The notes beneath the pieces were generated by a model, which saw only the letters and a program-made list of their open reading frames with translations, was not told the DNA's origin and made no database searches. A DNA stretch of 64,000 nt from Paraglaciecola mesophila (GTDB lineage: Bacteria; Pseudomonadota; Gammaproteobacteria; Enterobacterales; Alteromonadaceae): the NCBI RefSeq assembly GCF_009906955.1, contig NZ_CP047656.1:1240001-1304000 (forward strand), read 5' to 3'. This document shows, in pieces, positions 20,329 to 30,103 of this stretch. The first letter of the stretch is position 1. The number at the start of each line of letters is the position of its first letter. A program made the position numbers and the translations under genes.

Positions 20329-21321
20329 ATGCCGACCCTTTGCACTCTGGCTTATGTAATACGTGCGCGCGGAGCCGGTGAAACACGAGCTGGTGCACCA
20401 ACGCCCAGCTTAACGATACGCACGAGCGTATCTCGTGCTCTATGGCTGATAATAACAACTGTTTTTAGTCTGAACTCGCACGCCGAAGTGCTGCCCGTGG
20501 ATAATCAAGCTGCACGCGTACATAAGGTCGAAAGCCGCATCAAGCGTATTAACGCGGGGGAGTTTGATCAGTTTGAAATTCATGGTTTTAAGCGCTTTAG
20601 TGCCCCCGACAAAGCCAAGCTAACTCAGTGGGTAAAAGTAGGCGTGAACGCCACGCGAGATACACTAGGCGTATATCCATCACGATTGATATTTCACTTG
20701 GTGCCCAAGAAGTCAAATCAACCTGTGCCATGGGCTTACACCCGTAGAGATAACCCTCAACGTATTTATCTGCATGTGGATAGCCGCTTTGGGCAAGATA
20801 AATTTATCAACGACTGGACGATTTATCACGAGATAAGCCACTTAGCCATTCCCTACTTAGGCGCTAGATACGCTTGGCTGGCAGAAGGATTCGCCAGCTT
20901 TATGCAATATCAAGTTATGGCCAAGGCAGGCCTATTAGCAGGCACAATAGAGCAGAATTATGCCAAGAAAATCGCTCCCCATTTAAAATGGTTCAACAGT
21001 GATTTATCCCCAGCTTCTATTGCAAGGCGCTTAATGAGTAATAAGCAATACCCCGCAGCATACTGGGGGAGCGCATATTTTTTCATTTTGGCCGATAACA
21101 TTTTACAAGAACAACACGATACTCGGCTAACCACCCTAATCAGTCAATATCAGTTTTGCTGTAATGACCCTCACGCCAGTGCCGAGCAATTAATGAGTGA
21201 TTTAGACGGATTACTCGGTGCGTCGGTTTTCACTCCTCTTCTTAAATCATTTGAATCCTCAGCTGCACGTCAGTTGTATCCAGAGGATTTCCCTTCGCAG
21301 CATAGCCTGACAAGAAAGTGA
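20329..21321 (+). CDS. putative exported zinc metalloprotease (HExxH gluzincin-like)
   Basis: 330 residues. After 34 polar residues comes a hydrophobic stretch ALWLIITTVFSLNSHA that looks like a signal peptide. The zinc motif HEISH (167-171) is followed 15 residues later by WLAEGFASF, giving Glu186 as third ligand, the gluzincin arrangement. Upstream IFHLVPKKS and IYLHVDSRFG fit the edge strands of that fold. No close named family recognised. The ATG at 20329 directly abuts the previous stop and has no ribosome site, so expression may rely on coupling, or the true start may lie nearer the signal. Confidence 0.7.
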   Translation: MPTLCTLAYVIRARGAGETRAGAPTPSLTIRTSVSRALWLIITTVFSLNSHAEVLPVDNQAARVHKVESRIKRINAGEFDQFEIHGFKRFSAPDKAKLTQWVKVGVNATRDTLGVYPSRLIFHLVPKKSNQPVPWAYTRRDNPQRIYLHVDSRFGQDKFINDWTIYHEISHLAIPYLGARYAWLAEGFASFMQYQVMAKAGLLAGTIEQNYAKKIAPHLKWFNSDLSPASIARRLMSNKQYPAAYWGSAYFFILADNILQEQHDTRLTTLISQYQFCCNDPHASAEQLMSDLDGLLGASVFTPLLKSFESSAARQLYPEDFPSQHSLTRK

Positions 21322-21401
21322 GTTTGTGACGTCTCTGACTCGGGATTTCTGCACCACATTTAGGTTACAATTCTACCAAACAAGGTTAAACGAGCTATCA
21401 C

Positions 21402-22409
21402 GTGAAAAAACAAATCTACGTTGCATATACCGGCGGTACGATTGGCATGCGCCCCTCTTCAAAGGGCTATGTACCAGCAGCAGGGTTCTTATCAGATACC
21501 ATTGCTAAAATGCCTGAGTTTCATCGCCAAGAAATGCCTGACTTCACCATCAACGAATATGAAAGTTTGATTGATTCTGCAGATATGAGTCCCAAAGACT
21601 GGCAGCAAATTGCAGATGATATACAGCAAAATTACCAAGACTATGATGGGTTCATTATCCTGCACGGCACAGATACCATGGCGTATACAGCATCAGTGCT
21701 GTCGTTTATGTTAGAGAACTTAGGCAAGCCCGTGATTGTTACTGGCTCGCAAATACCCTTAGCGCAACTGCGCTCTGACGGCCAAGAAAATCTATTAAAC
21801 GCCCTGTATTTAGCGGCTAACTACCCTATTCCCGAAGTTAGCTTGTATTTCAACAACAAGCTTTTTCGTGGCAATCGTAGTCGTAAGTTGGATGCCGATG
21901 GCTTCGACGCATTTGGCTCTCCTAACTTTCCCGTGTTGTTAAAAGCTGGCATTAACATCGAAGTGATGGCCGGTAAAGTGACGCCCATTAGTCAACAACA
22001 GCTATTGGTCAGCAATGTCACACCACAACCAGTTGGCGTGGTCAGTTTATACCCTGGGATCAGCGCTGAGGTTATCCGAAATATTCTACAGCAACCCGTG
22101 AAAGCATTGATTTTACTTAGTTATGGTGTGGGCAATGCACCTCAAAACGCTGCTTTGTTAAACGAACTTAAACACGCTAACGACAATGGTATTTTAATCG
22201 TTAACTGCACTCAATGCTTACGCGGCAAAGTCAATATGTCTGGTTATGCAAATGGTAACGTACTGCAAGACGTAGGCGTGTTATCAGGTGGCGATATGAC
22301 CCCAGAAGCTGCATTAGCGAAACTACATTACTTATTGAGTAAAACACTAAGCGTGTCAGAAATGAAAAAAATGATGACCAGCAATCTAAAAGGCGAGCTT
22401 AGCGTGTAA
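21402..22409 (+). CDS. ansA: type I (cytoplasmic) L-asparaginase
   Basis: 335 residues starting at GTG 21402. Hydrolyses asparagine to aspartate and ammonia. Active-site segments are YTGGTIGMRPS near the N-terminus, HGTDTMAYTAS around residue 88-98 and TGSQIPLAQLRSDGQEN. There is no signal peptide, which fits AnsA rather than periplasmic AnsB. The C-terminal domain holds NCTQCLRGKVNMSGYA and GDMTPEAALAKLHYLL. A two-way terminator follows. Confidence 0.95.
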   Translation: MKKQIYVAYTGGTIGMRPSSKGYVPAAGFLSDTIAKMPEFHRQEMPDFTINEYESLIDSADMSPKDWQQIADDIQQNYQDYDGFIILHGTDTMAYTASVLSFMLENLGKPVIVTGSQIPLAQLRSDGQENLLNALYLAANYPIPEVSLYFNNKLFRGNRSRKLDADGFDAFGSPNFPVLLKAGINIEVMAGKVTPISQQQLLVSNVTPQPVGVVSLYPGISAEVIRNILQQPVKALILLSYGVGNAPQNAALLNELKHANDNGILIVNCTQCLRGKVNMSGYANGNVLQDVGVLSGGDMTPEAALAKLHYLLSKTLSVSEMKKMMTSNLKGELSV

Positions 22410-22472
22410 TCGCGCTAACGCCGTTTAGTCCGAAAACGGTGACTTGTACTTACGGTATCAAATTACAGGCAT

Positions 22473-22505
22473 AAAAAAAGGCAAACTATATGTTTGCCTT
22501 TTTTT
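22473..22505. terminator. bidirectional terminator between ansA and csp gene
   Basis: Stem GGCAAAC / GTTTGCC with loop TATAT, preceded by seven A and followed by seven T. It can end transcription from both sides: ansA on the plus strand and the cold-shock gene on the minus strand. Confidence 0.9.
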
Positions 22506-22535
22506 GGAATTCGTATTTAATCAAGCAAGCTTGAA

Positions 22536-22742
22536 TTAAAGTACTACGATATTCTCTGCTTGAGGACCTTTTTGGCCTTGAGTTACTGTGAACTCAACTT
22601 TTTGGCCTTCAGCTAGTGTTTTGAAGCCAGTACCAGTAATTGCACGGAAGTGAGCAAATACGTCAGGACCATTTTCTTGCTGAATGAAACCAAAACCTTT
22701 AGATTCGTTGAACCATTTAACTGTACCAGTAGTAGTAGACAT
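22536..22742 (-). CDS. cold-shock domain protein (CspA family)
   Basis: 68 residues from ATG 22742, starting [20 protein letters not shown]; the frame is open 15 codons further up but AGGAAAG sits right before 22742. Single cold-shock domain with RNP1 KGFGFI and RNP2-like VFAHF (the usual VFVHF). It binds single-stranded RNA/DNA. Ending [13 protein letters not shown] is typical. Which csp paralogue it is cannot be told from sequence alone. Confidence 0.95.
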   Translation of the reverse strand: MSTTTGTVKWFNESKGFGFIQQENGPDVFAHFRAITGTGFKTLAEGQKVEFTVTQGQKGPQAENIVVL

Positions 22743-23099
22743 AGTCTTTCCTATAATTTTCAAGAGTAATAAAAATACCTTTTTCAAGGCGAGGTTTGCT
22801 GAAGCGTGTTGCTATTACTTATGATATACAAGACGAGGTACTACAATGGAACATCGAAACAGTGTGCATAAATATCAAACGTACTTTCAAGCGGGTTTAG
22901 AATAACACCCTTCCCAGTTACGTCAACCTTTATTATCAGAAAGACTGGTCTAACAAGCTCTTCTTTATCAATTTTAAATCAAATACATACAGCACATTTG
23001 AATTAGCACATAGCCCCGATGCAGCATCAAGCAGTAAACTAGCAATTTTGCACATTATTAATAAGAGCTTAACTTGAAGGGCTGAACCTGGAACGGTTA
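22743..23099. other. intergenic region upstream of csp gene
   Basis: 357 bases. The part next to the cold-shock gene should hold its promoter and leader; I see no secure cold box. A 19-codon plus-strand frame MEHRNSVHKYQTYFQAGLE (22845-22904) follows a GAGGT site but is too short to call. The rest, up to the MFS stop, shows nothing further. Confidence 0.4.
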
Positions 23100-24275
23100 T
23101 CACTTAGGCATATACCGACTAGGTATACATGCAACAAGTAAAGCCCCCAGCAAGGCAAACCCAGTGGCTAACGTAAAGGCAAGTTCAGCTCCCTGCCCTT
23201 GCTGCCAAATCAATCCAGCACCAAAGTTTCCAGCGGCGCCACCAATGCCAAAGCCAATACTGGTATACAACGCCTGCCCTTGGCTTCGAAACTGGATACC
23301 AAAATAGTGATGAATAAAATTAATTGAGGCCGCGTGAATCAAGCCGAAACTGAATGCATGCAATAACTGACTCACTATCAGGGTGGGCCAAAACTGAGCG
23401 GCTACTGCTAACAAATACCAGCGTAGACCGGTCAACAACATACTAACAAACAAGGTCCATTTAACGCCAAAGCGACCAATTAACCTTCCCGCCAACAAAA
23501 AAATAATCACTTCAGCGGCAACGCCTAGGGCAATCAGCGACCCCGTTTCTTGCCCCGAGTAATTCAAATCTCGGGCGTAAAGGGCGAAAAAACTATAATA
23601 AGGACCAAAACTGATTTGTATGAGAGTAGAAGATAAAATAAAGGCAATAAACACCTTGGTCCGCATTTTACGCCAGATTGAATCGGCACCACTCGCTTTA
23701 TGCTCGCTGACAGTGGCTTCTTTTAAACTCAGAGTAACTAAAAATAAACCCAGTAATACCGCTCCGCTGATATAAATCGGTGCTTCACTGGAAAAAACAT
23801 CAATCAATTTCCCCGCAAGTACCGTCAGCACGATAAACCCTATGCTGCCCCACAAACGCACGTGGCTGTATTTTGTGGCATCTCCCCGCACGCTGCCAAG
23901 GGTAATCACTTCGGTCTGTGGGGCAATCGCGGTAAAAAACAGCATCATTAAGCCAAACGCTATGGTTAACCCCCAAAAGCTATTTAACCAAAAGATAGAA
24001 CAAAAGGTAGCAAAGGTAAGAAAGGCACCAAGCTGCAAAATACCCAGCGACTTTCCAGATTTGTCCGCAAAAGAAGCAAACAAATTTGGGCCGACAATAC
24101 GCATTAAGGTAATCAGAGCAAATAATTCTCCAATGTCTTGAGAACTAAAACCTCGCCCGTCAAGAAACACGCCGAGGTAAGGCACTAACACGCCTAGTTG
24201 ACCGAAATACAAAAAGAAGGTCAACGACAGCATTACCAGATTACCTCTAGCGTGAGCTCCCTGCTCAGTTACCAC
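23100..24275 (-). CDS. MFS transporter (MFS_1-like, phenylpropionate/nucleoside permease type)
   Basis: 391 residues with about twelve membrane segments. N-terminal LTFFLYFGQLGVLVPYLGVFLDG and the later GPYYSFFALYARDLN match the HcaT-like MFS_1_like group, in which the two halves each begin with an F-Y-aromatic helix. Substrate unknown. It follows aroC after eight bases in the same direction, so it is likely in the prmB-aroC unit. Confidence 0.85.
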   Translation of the reverse strand: MVTEQGAHARGNLVMLSLTFFLYFGQLGVLVPYLGVFLDGRGFSSQDIGELFALITLMRIVGPNLFASFADKSGKSLGILQLGAFLTFATFCSIFWLNSFWGLTIAFGLMMLFFTAIAPQTEVITLGSVRGDATKYSHVRLWGSIGFIVLTVLAGKLIDVFSSEAPIYISGAVLLGLFLVTLSLKEATVSEHKASGADSIWRKMRTKVFIAFILSSTLIQISFGPYYSFFALYARDLNYSGQETGSLIALGVAAEVIIFLLAGRLIGRFGVKWTLFVSMLLTGLRWYLLAVAAQFWPTLIVSQLLHAFSFGLIHAASINFIHHYFGIQFRSQGQALYTSIGFGIGGAAGNFGAGLIWQQGQGAELAFTLATGFALLGALLVACIPSRYMPK

Positions 24276-24283
24276 TGAGATAC

Positions 24284-25384
24284 TTATTTACTTTGAGCGG
24301 GAATAACAGGCGTTATGGATTGCACATCGGCGTTTTGTCCTCGGTGACGAAGATAGTGATCCATCAACACCAATGCCATCATCGCTTCAGCAATGGGGAC
24401 TGCACGAATTCCCACACATGGATCATGACGCCCTTTGGTAACGACCTCAGCCGCCTCACCATGAATATCGATACTTTCTCCCGGTACGCTAATACTTGAA
24501 GTCGGTTTAAGCGCCATATGCACCACTAAATCTTGCCCGCTTGAAATGCCCCCTAGCACCCCACCAGAACGGTTGGATTTAAAGCCTTCAGCTGACATCA
24601 AATCACGGTGCTCACTGCCCTTTTGTTCTACAGTGGCAAAACCATCACCGACTTCAACACCTTTTACTGCATTGATGCCCATCATGGCGTGAGCCAAATC
24701 AGCGTCTAATCGATCAAAGATAGGCTCGCCCAATCCCACAGGCATATTCGTTGCAACAACTGAGACTTTGGCACCAATTGAATCGCCCTGTTTTTTAAGG
24801 TCACGCATGTATTCATCTAACGCGTCTAATTTGCTTTCATCTGGGCAAAAGAACGCATTGGTATTGGTCACGCTGTGGTCAACCTTATCGATTTTAATCG
24901 GCCCAAGCTGAGACAAATAACCTCGTATCTCAATGCCCAAATGCGTTTTTAGAAATTTTTTCGCAATCCCACCAGCCGCCACGCGAATAGCCGTTTCACG
25001 AGCTGAAGAGCGTCCACCACCTCTATAGTCACGAAGCCCATACTTTTGTTGATAGGTATAATCCGCATGACCTGGGCGAAAAGTATCTTTTATTTTAGAA
25101 TAATCATTGCTGCGCTGATCGGTGTTTTTAATCAATAAACCAATGCTCGTGCCGGTGGTTTTTCCTTCAAATACGCCAGATAAAATTTGTACTTCGTCTT
25201 CCTCGCGACGTGCCGTCGTATAACGAGACGTGCCGGGTTTACGGCGGTCTAAATCTACCTGTAAATCAGCTTCACTTATCTCTAAACCAGGAGGGCAGCC
25301 ATCAATCACACCGCCGATGGCAATGCCGTGACTTTCCCCAAAGGTACTTAAAGTAAAAAGCTTGCCAAACGTATTGCCAGCCAT
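24284..25384 (-). CDS. aroC: chorismate synthase
   Basis: 366 residues. Last step of the shikimate pathway, EPSP to chorismate, using reduced FMN. Signatures: [59 protein letters not shown], and [17 protein letters not shown] with [19 protein letters not shown] near the end. Position after prmB is the standard enterobacterial order. Confidence 0.98.
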   Translation of the reverse strand: MAGNTFGKLFTLSTFGESHGIAIGGVIDGCPPGLEISEADLQVDLDRRKPGTSRYTTARREEDEVQILSGVFEGKTTGTSIGLLIKNTDQRSNDYSKIKDTFRPGHADYTYQQKYGLRDYRGGGRSSARETAIRVAAGGIAKKFLKTHLGIEIRGYLSQLGPIKIDKVDHSVTNTNAFFCPDESKLDALDEYMRDLKKQGDSIGAKVSVVATNMPVGLGEPIFDRLDADLAHAMMGINAVKGVEVGDGFATVEQKGSEHRDLMSAEGFKSNRSGGVLGGISSGQDLVVHMALKPTSSISVPGESIDIHGEAAEVVTKGRHDPCVGIRAVPIAEAMMALVLMDHYLRHRGQNADVQSITPVIPAQSK

Positions 25385-25455
25385 AATGTTGTTTTCCTCG
25401 TATTCGGTTATTGCTAATGCGTTATCTTAATTGCTTAAATCTCGTTTTGTGGTGC

Positions 25456-26385
25456 TTAAGAGGCAAAGTACGCCACTAACTCGGCCCTGCTTATTGCAAA
25501 GACACCATGGCCACCGCGGGTAAATTCAACCCATTGTAAGTTTAGATCAGGATAAACATGCTCCATGTGAAATTGGCTGTTACCCACTTCTACAAATAAC
25601 CAACCCTCGTCAGTTAAATGTGCGGCTGCTTGGCGCAACATTTTGTGTACTAGGTCCAACCCGTCCTCTCCTGCGGCCAAGGCGAGTTCTGGCTCGTGGT
25701 GAAACTCTTCAGGTAAATCAGCCATGTCTTCGGCGTCCACATAAGGTGGATTACTAATGATTAGGTCGTATTTTTGCCCTTGTAATGCATCCATCAAATC
25801 CGATTGAATTGGATAGACTCGCTCACTCAGCTGATGCTCATTAATATTCATTTCGGCAACTTCAAGTGCCTCAGTGCTAATATCAACTGCATCTACTGTG
25901 GCGTCTTCAAATGCATAGGCCAAGGCAATTGCAATACAACCGCCACCTGTGCACAAATCTAAAATATGTGTGGGTGGGACAGTCAGCCAAGCGGCAAACT
26001 TATCTTCGATTAACTCTGCAAAAGGAGAGCGTGGAATGAGTACTCGCTCATCAACGTAAAAGGGTAAACCACAAAACCAAGCTTGGTTGATTAAATACGG
26101 TAACGGAATTCGCTCTTGCGCCCGGCGCTGAACTAAAAGCGCGATATCGCGCTTTTCGGTTTGTGTTAAACGCGCCTGAAAAAGCTGCTCCCCAGTTTGC
26201 TCTAGCATATCTTGCGGCAAGTTTAAGGTATGCAGCGTTAAGCAAACGGCTTCATCCCATGGGTTGTCCGTACCATGGCCATAAAACAAACCGGCTTGAT
26301 TAAATTGACTAACCGCCCAACGCACCATATCAAGCATCGTTTGCAAGTCGTTCACGGCTTGTTCTATATCCACACTATTATTCAT
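25456..26385 (-). CDS. prmB: 50S ribosomal protein L3 N5-glutamine methyltransferase
   Basis: 309 residues. Methylates a glutamine in L3 during ribosome assembly. SAM-binding DLCTGGGCIAIALA, then the catalytic tetrapeptide NPPYVD. N-terminal helices VRWAVSQFNQAGLFYGHGTD separate PrmB from release-factor methylase PrmC. Upstream of aroC by 71 bases and divergent from smrB. Confidence 0.95.
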   Translation of the reverse strand: MNNSVDIEQAVNDLQTMLDMVRWAVSQFNQAGLFYGHGTDNPWDEAVCLTLHTLNLPQDMLEQTGEQLFQARLTQTEKRDIALLVQRRAQERIPLPYLINQAWFCGLPFYVDERVLIPRSPFAELIEDKFAAWLTVPPTHILDLCTGGGCIAIALAYAFEDATVDAVDISTEALEVAEMNINEHQLSERVYPIQSDLMDALQGQKYDLIISNPPYVDAEDMADLPEEFHHEPELALAAGEDGLDLVHKMLRQAAAHLTDEGWLFVEVGNSQFHMEHVYPDLNLQWVEFTRGGHGVFAISRAELVAYFAS

Positions 26386-26498
26386 TATTTACCTAAATAT
26401 TTGTTTCGCTTAAACAAGCACCCTGCATAGTTTCACTACCCAGATTTTGTTAAACTGCGCTTAACGATTGCCTTACACCCAGCTCGCTGTATATCACT

Positions 26499-27059
26499 AT
26501 GAAGAAACCCTACACACCAGAATCATCCGATAGCGCACTATTTCGTAGTGAGTTTACTGATGTAAAGCCAATAAAGCAGGACAAAATACCGCCTCAACGC
26601 CTATCCAGCAAGCACAAATCAGCGGATTCAACGAAAAAGCGCGATCCGCTGAGCGAGGTAAAGCAGCGAAATGCAAGTTTTCAATTTTCAGATGGCTTTG
26701 AAGGTTATTTTGACAGCAACCAACCGTTAAAATACGTGCAACCAGGCGCCGACTCATACGAGGTGAAACGTTTACGACGCGGGGAATACCCCCCCGACCT
26801 CATTTTAGACCTGCACGGTTTAAATAAAGAGCAAGCAAAATTAGAAATTGCCGCGCTAATTTATGCCGCACAAAAGCAGCATTTTCATTGTGTGTGTATC
26901 GTGCATGGACTTGGCAGTTTTGTATTAAAAAAGAATGTACCCAATTGGCTAGTTCAGCACCCGGCCGTGAAAGGTTTCCACCAAGCCCCTTTAGAATGGG
27001 GTGGCCAAGGGGCGTTACTTGTATTGATTGATTTACCCCAAGTGCACAGCAAATACTAA
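26499..27059 (+). CDS. smrB: ribosome rescue endonuclease SmrB
   Basis: 186 residues, the length of SmrB (YfcN). SmrB cleaves mRNA upstream of collided ribosomes. A basic, disordered N-terminus leads to the SMR domain with LDLHGLNKEQAKLEI and VHGLGSFVLKKNVPNWL, plus GGQGALLVLI. The DLHG and HG-G motifs are intact. Divergent from prmB, as in E. coli. Confidence 0.93.
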   Translation: MKKPYTPESSDSALFRSEFTDVKPIKQDKIPPQRLSSKHKSADSTKKRDPLSEVKQRNASFQFSDGFEGYFDSNQPLKYVQPGADSYEVKRLRRGEYPPDLILDLHGLNKEQAKLEIAALIYAAQKQHFHCVCIVHGLGSFVLKKNVPNWLVQHPAVKGFHQAPLEWGGQGALLVLIDLPQVHSKY

Positions 27060-27154
27060 CGTGTCAAACAGCGTACTGCATAATCTTGCGGTCTGCACCA
27101 GCGCAGTCTATTGACGCAATTTCCAATGCCTCAGAATGTATTAAAAGTGACTTA

Positions 27155-28855
27155 TTACTGAACCTCAGTATTAAAAGGTTGTTGAAGCAATATTTGTTCA
27201 AATTCAGGTTTTGGCAATGCCTTACTAAAATGAAATCCTTGAATATAATCGCAACCGTATAACTTCAACAAGTCTACCTGCCCTGCGACTTCTACTCCCT
27301 CTGCCACCACAGAAATGCCTAATTCGTGGCACATGGTTATCAGTCCGGCGATCATGCTTTGTATTTCCTTACAGCCCTCAATGCCATCGACCAATACTTT
27401 GTCGAGCTTCAATACATCAATGGGTAATTTCGCTAAGTAAGCGAACGAAGAATAACCTGTACCGAAGTCATCCATGGCAATACTTAGCCCGAGTGACTTT
27501 AGCGCTTGAAGTACTTTTAACGTTTGTTCAAAGTCTTGAATTAAGCACGATTCGGTGATTTCCAGCTCTATTAACGACGGGGGTAAGGCGTATTGTTCTA
27601 ATAGGCGCGCAAACTGTTCCACAACACTGTTATTTGCCAATTGACAGGCCGATATATTGATGGCCACCCGTTTTAAATCCGGACTAAATTGATGCAGCTC
27701 AGCAATCATTTTTACGCTTTGGGTAATTAGCCATTCCCCTATTTGCTCTATTTGACCATCCAGCTCACTAAGATTAATGAACTCATTTGGCGGGATCCAA
27801 CCAAGCTCTTTGTGTTGCCAGCGGATCAGTATTTCAGCACTATCAATTTTTTGTTCTGGCAAATGTACCTTTGGTTGAAAGTGCAAATAAAACTGATTTT
27901 CACGCAGTGCACCATTGATAGAGTTCTTAATTTTAAGCTGGCGCCGTTGCACATCACGCAAAGCAGAATCGAAACGGCATAACCTTTCTTTTTCCACATT
28001 GTCCACTGAAAACGCACTGCGCAGATTCTCCAGTAAACTACTGGGGGAGTCACCGTCACTGGGCGCCAACGCATAGCCCATCACGCAATTAATTTTTACG
28101 CAGCCTTGTCGCTGGGTATTTGGTTCATTTAACTTATGATTAATGGCTGATAAACGACTATGGATAATCGCTTCACTTTCATAGTCAGGGATAATGATAA
28201 ATATCTTACCACTGTCAAACGCGAAGGTTTGGCTCCCTTGGGGTAACTCACTATTCACTAACCCCCTAATTTCGGTGAGTAACCCCTTAAAAATATTCGG
28301 CCCAGCGTGCTGCTCTAAAAAATCATAATCTTTGATTTTTAGTGATACTAAGCAAAACTCTTGCTGCATCTCAAATTGATCTCTGACCGCTTGCTCGAAC
28401 GCGTAATATTCTGGGTTGTGCTCACCTTCCAATACGCGTTTATTGAGTAAGCGAGTATGATATTCAGTAAATGCACCATCTATTTCATCGATTAAATCCC
28501 GATTGTTCCATGGCTTACGCAGAAATTTATGTGCAGCCCCACTATTCAATAAACCGATAGCTGAATCAAAATCGGCAAACCCGCTAAGCACCATTGAAAT
28601 TACATCAGGGTAAGTACTCTTTATTTGCTCAATCAGTTCGGCCCCAGACATATGCGGCATGCGAAAATCAGATAAGACCACTTGGATATTATGCTCTTGC
28701 ATAATTGCCAAGCCCTCTTGTGCGTTATTGGCAACATAAACCTCAAAAGGTGTTTTGACTAAACATCGTTTTAACGACGACAATATATTCGGCTCATCAT
28801 CGACGACGAGTAGCTTACCGGCTAGTGCTTTTACATGTGATTGCTGACTCTTCAT
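27155..28855 (-). CDS. REC-EAL c-di-GMP phosphodiesterase response regulator (HnoB-like)
   Basis: 566 residues. Receiver domain at 1-130 with LVVDDEPN, phosphoacceptor Asp63 in VLSDFRMPHMSG and Lys in LRKPW. A middle region (about 140-300) has the size of a GGDEF domain but no GGDEF motif. The EAL domain (about 310-560) keeps AEILIRW (ExLxR), ELEITES, DDFGTGYSSFAYLAKLP, VLKLDKVL and VVAEGVEV, so hydrolysis of c-di-GMP is expected. AAAGGTGAG lies just before the start. Its architecture and position near H-NOX match HnoB of Shewanella, which is activated by phosphorylation from the H-NOX-controlled kinase. Confidence 0.92.
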   Translation of the reverse strand: MKSQQSHVKALAGKLLVVDDEPNILSSLKRCLVKTPFEVYVANNAQEGLAIMQEHNIQVVLSDFRMPHMSGAELIEQIKSTYPDVISMVLSGFADFDSAIGLLNSGAAHKFLRKPWNNRDLIDEIDGAFTEYHTRLLNKRVLEGEHNPEYYAFEQAVRDQFEMQQEFCLVSLKIKDYDFLEQHAGPNIFKGLLTEIRGLVNSELPQGSQTFAFDSGKIFIIIPDYESEAIIHSRLSAINHKLNEPNTQRQGCVKINCVMGYALAPSDGDSPSSLLENLRSAFSVDNVEKERLCRFDSALRDVQRRQLKIKNSINGALRENQFYLHFQPKVHLPEQKIDSAEILIRWQHKELGWIPPNEFINLSELDGQIEQIGEWLITQSVKMIAELHQFSPDLKRVAINISACQLANNSVVEQFARLLEQYALPPSLIELEITESCLIQDFEQTLKVLQALKSLGLSIAMDDFGTGYSSFAYLAKLPIDVLKLDKVLVDGIEGCKEIQSMIAGLITMCHELGISVVAEGVEVAGQVDLLKLYGCDYIQGFHFSKALPKPEFEQILLQQPFNTEVQ

Positions 28856-28913
28856 CGCGACTCACCTTTACCTTTTTTAAATAGCGTATTAACTGATACA
28901 AAAAATACTGAAA

Positions 28914-29948
28914 TCAAAATGTATATTGCCCCTCAAGACGAAAGCGAAGCCCTTGCTCTTGCTCACCTTTGATGGTTTGCATATCACTTACCCGCGCCCC
29001 TAACCACCAATTGCGAGCCATTTTCTTTCGTAGTCTAAGGTCAATACCCCGCAAGTTTGCCGTAGCGAAACGGGCAGTGGCATTTTGTGCAAATTCACTA
29101 ATTACCCCAAACCTTTCAACCCGAAGGTAGCGAAGGTGCCAAGCAAAATCACCAGCCTGCTTTAGCTTGCCCTGAGATAACTGCACGACCACACTGTTTT
29201 TTTGGTCTGCGTATTGTTCGAATTGAGAAAACCCCTTCAATGAACGTCCAAAATCTATACCTAGTTGATACCCTTTATAGTTTAGGCTGCTGGATAAACG
29301 CAAAAACTGATTATCTAACTGAGTATCTTTTTTCGCATACTTTGCATTGTCCTCCCCTTGGAAGTCCACAAACCAAGGGGAAATATCTAACGTTATCTGC
29401 TCAAAAGTGTACGTCATATTCCACTGAGCGATATGCATCAACCCAACGAAGTCACTGTCTCCATCAAGAGGCTTTAATGAAGCAAATTGTAATTGGTGCT
29501 GCTTTGAAAGCTGATAATCCACGTGGATCCCCACTGGACTTAAATTTCTATCCCAGAACGCATCTGTAAGTTGTTTGGTTTTCCAAGGGATTTTCCCTAT
29601 GAAAATGGTGGTATTTTCAAAGCGTCCGGTCACAAATAGTCGCTCAACGAATACGTCATTATCTGGTTGAGGCTGAGTATTAAACCGATGGATCGTTATG
29701 GCCGGAACGTTTTGCTTATTTTTTAAACCCGTACTCAGTCTGCCCTGGGCCGACCAGTTTTTATTGATCTCACCTTTGAGTCCCAGACGAACAATGGCTC
29801 TTAAGCGCTCACGGTCAGGTATGTTGATATGCTGCTGTTCATTCTCATAACGTAGTAACAAGCCGCCAAATACATCAACGTCTTTTTCACTCGCTGCGTT
29901 TGCTGCGCTGGTCAGCACAAGTGTGATGACACCAATAAGTTTTCTCAT
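28914..29948 (-). CDS. putative outer-membrane porin-like protein
   Basis: 344 residues from ATG 29948, chosen because AGGAAAG lies at good distance; the frame has another ATG at 29963. Signal peptide MRKLIGVITLVLTSAANA. Alternating strands with aromatic girdles (GGLLLRYENEQQH, WSAQGRLSTGLKNK, NWWLGARVSDMQ) and a terminal phenylalanine (RLEGQYTF) are those of an outer-membrane barrel. Resembles the putative-porin group (Porin_5 like) without clear substrate. It lies 58 bases upstream of the HnoB-like gene in the same direction, so both may be made together. Confidence 0.75.
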   Translation of the reverse strand: MRKLIGVITLVLTSAANAASEKDVDVFGGLLLRYENEQQHINIPDRERLRAIVRLGLKGEINKNWSAQGRLSTGLKNKQNVPAITIHRFNTQPQPDNDVFVERLFVTGRFENTTIFIGKIPWKTKQLTDAFWDRNLSPVGIHVDYQLSKQHQLQFASLKPLDGDSDFVGLMHIAQWNMTYTFEQITLDISPWFVDFQGEDNAKYAKKDTQLDNQFLRLSSSLNYKGYQLGIDFGRSLKGFSQFEQYADQKNSVVVQLSQGKLKQAGDFAWHLRYLRVERFGVISEFAQNATARFATANLRGIDLRLRKKMARNWWLGARVSDMQTIKGEQEQGLRFRLEGQYTF

Positions 29949-30005
29949 TGCGCTTTCCTGCATGTCAGTTACATAGATGAGTTTATGTGCTCAACTATTA
30001 CACAA

Positions 30006-30020
30006 TGTCACCATTGTCAC
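30006..30020. promoter_or_regulatory. TGTCAC direct repeat in the divergent promoter region
   Basis: TGTCAC CAT TGTCAC, two identical hexamers nine bases apart, lies in the 155 bases between the porin gene (reverse) and the HTH-REC gene (forward). TGTCA recurs at about 30041 and 30072. Such repeats suit a binding site of the adjacent HTH-REC protein. This is inference from position and repetition only. Confidence 0.35.
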
Positions 30021-30103
30021 ATATTACACTTTAGTCCTATTTGTCATTTTTGCTTACAGTGTTATAACTATGTCATCGATTTCGTAGCAGCCAAGAGATA
30101 ACT

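Noticed and set aside
29240..29569. 109-codon plus-strand frame within the porin-like gene
   Set aside because: No ribosome site and poor composition; the barrel protein on the other strand has a signal peptide and terminal Phe.
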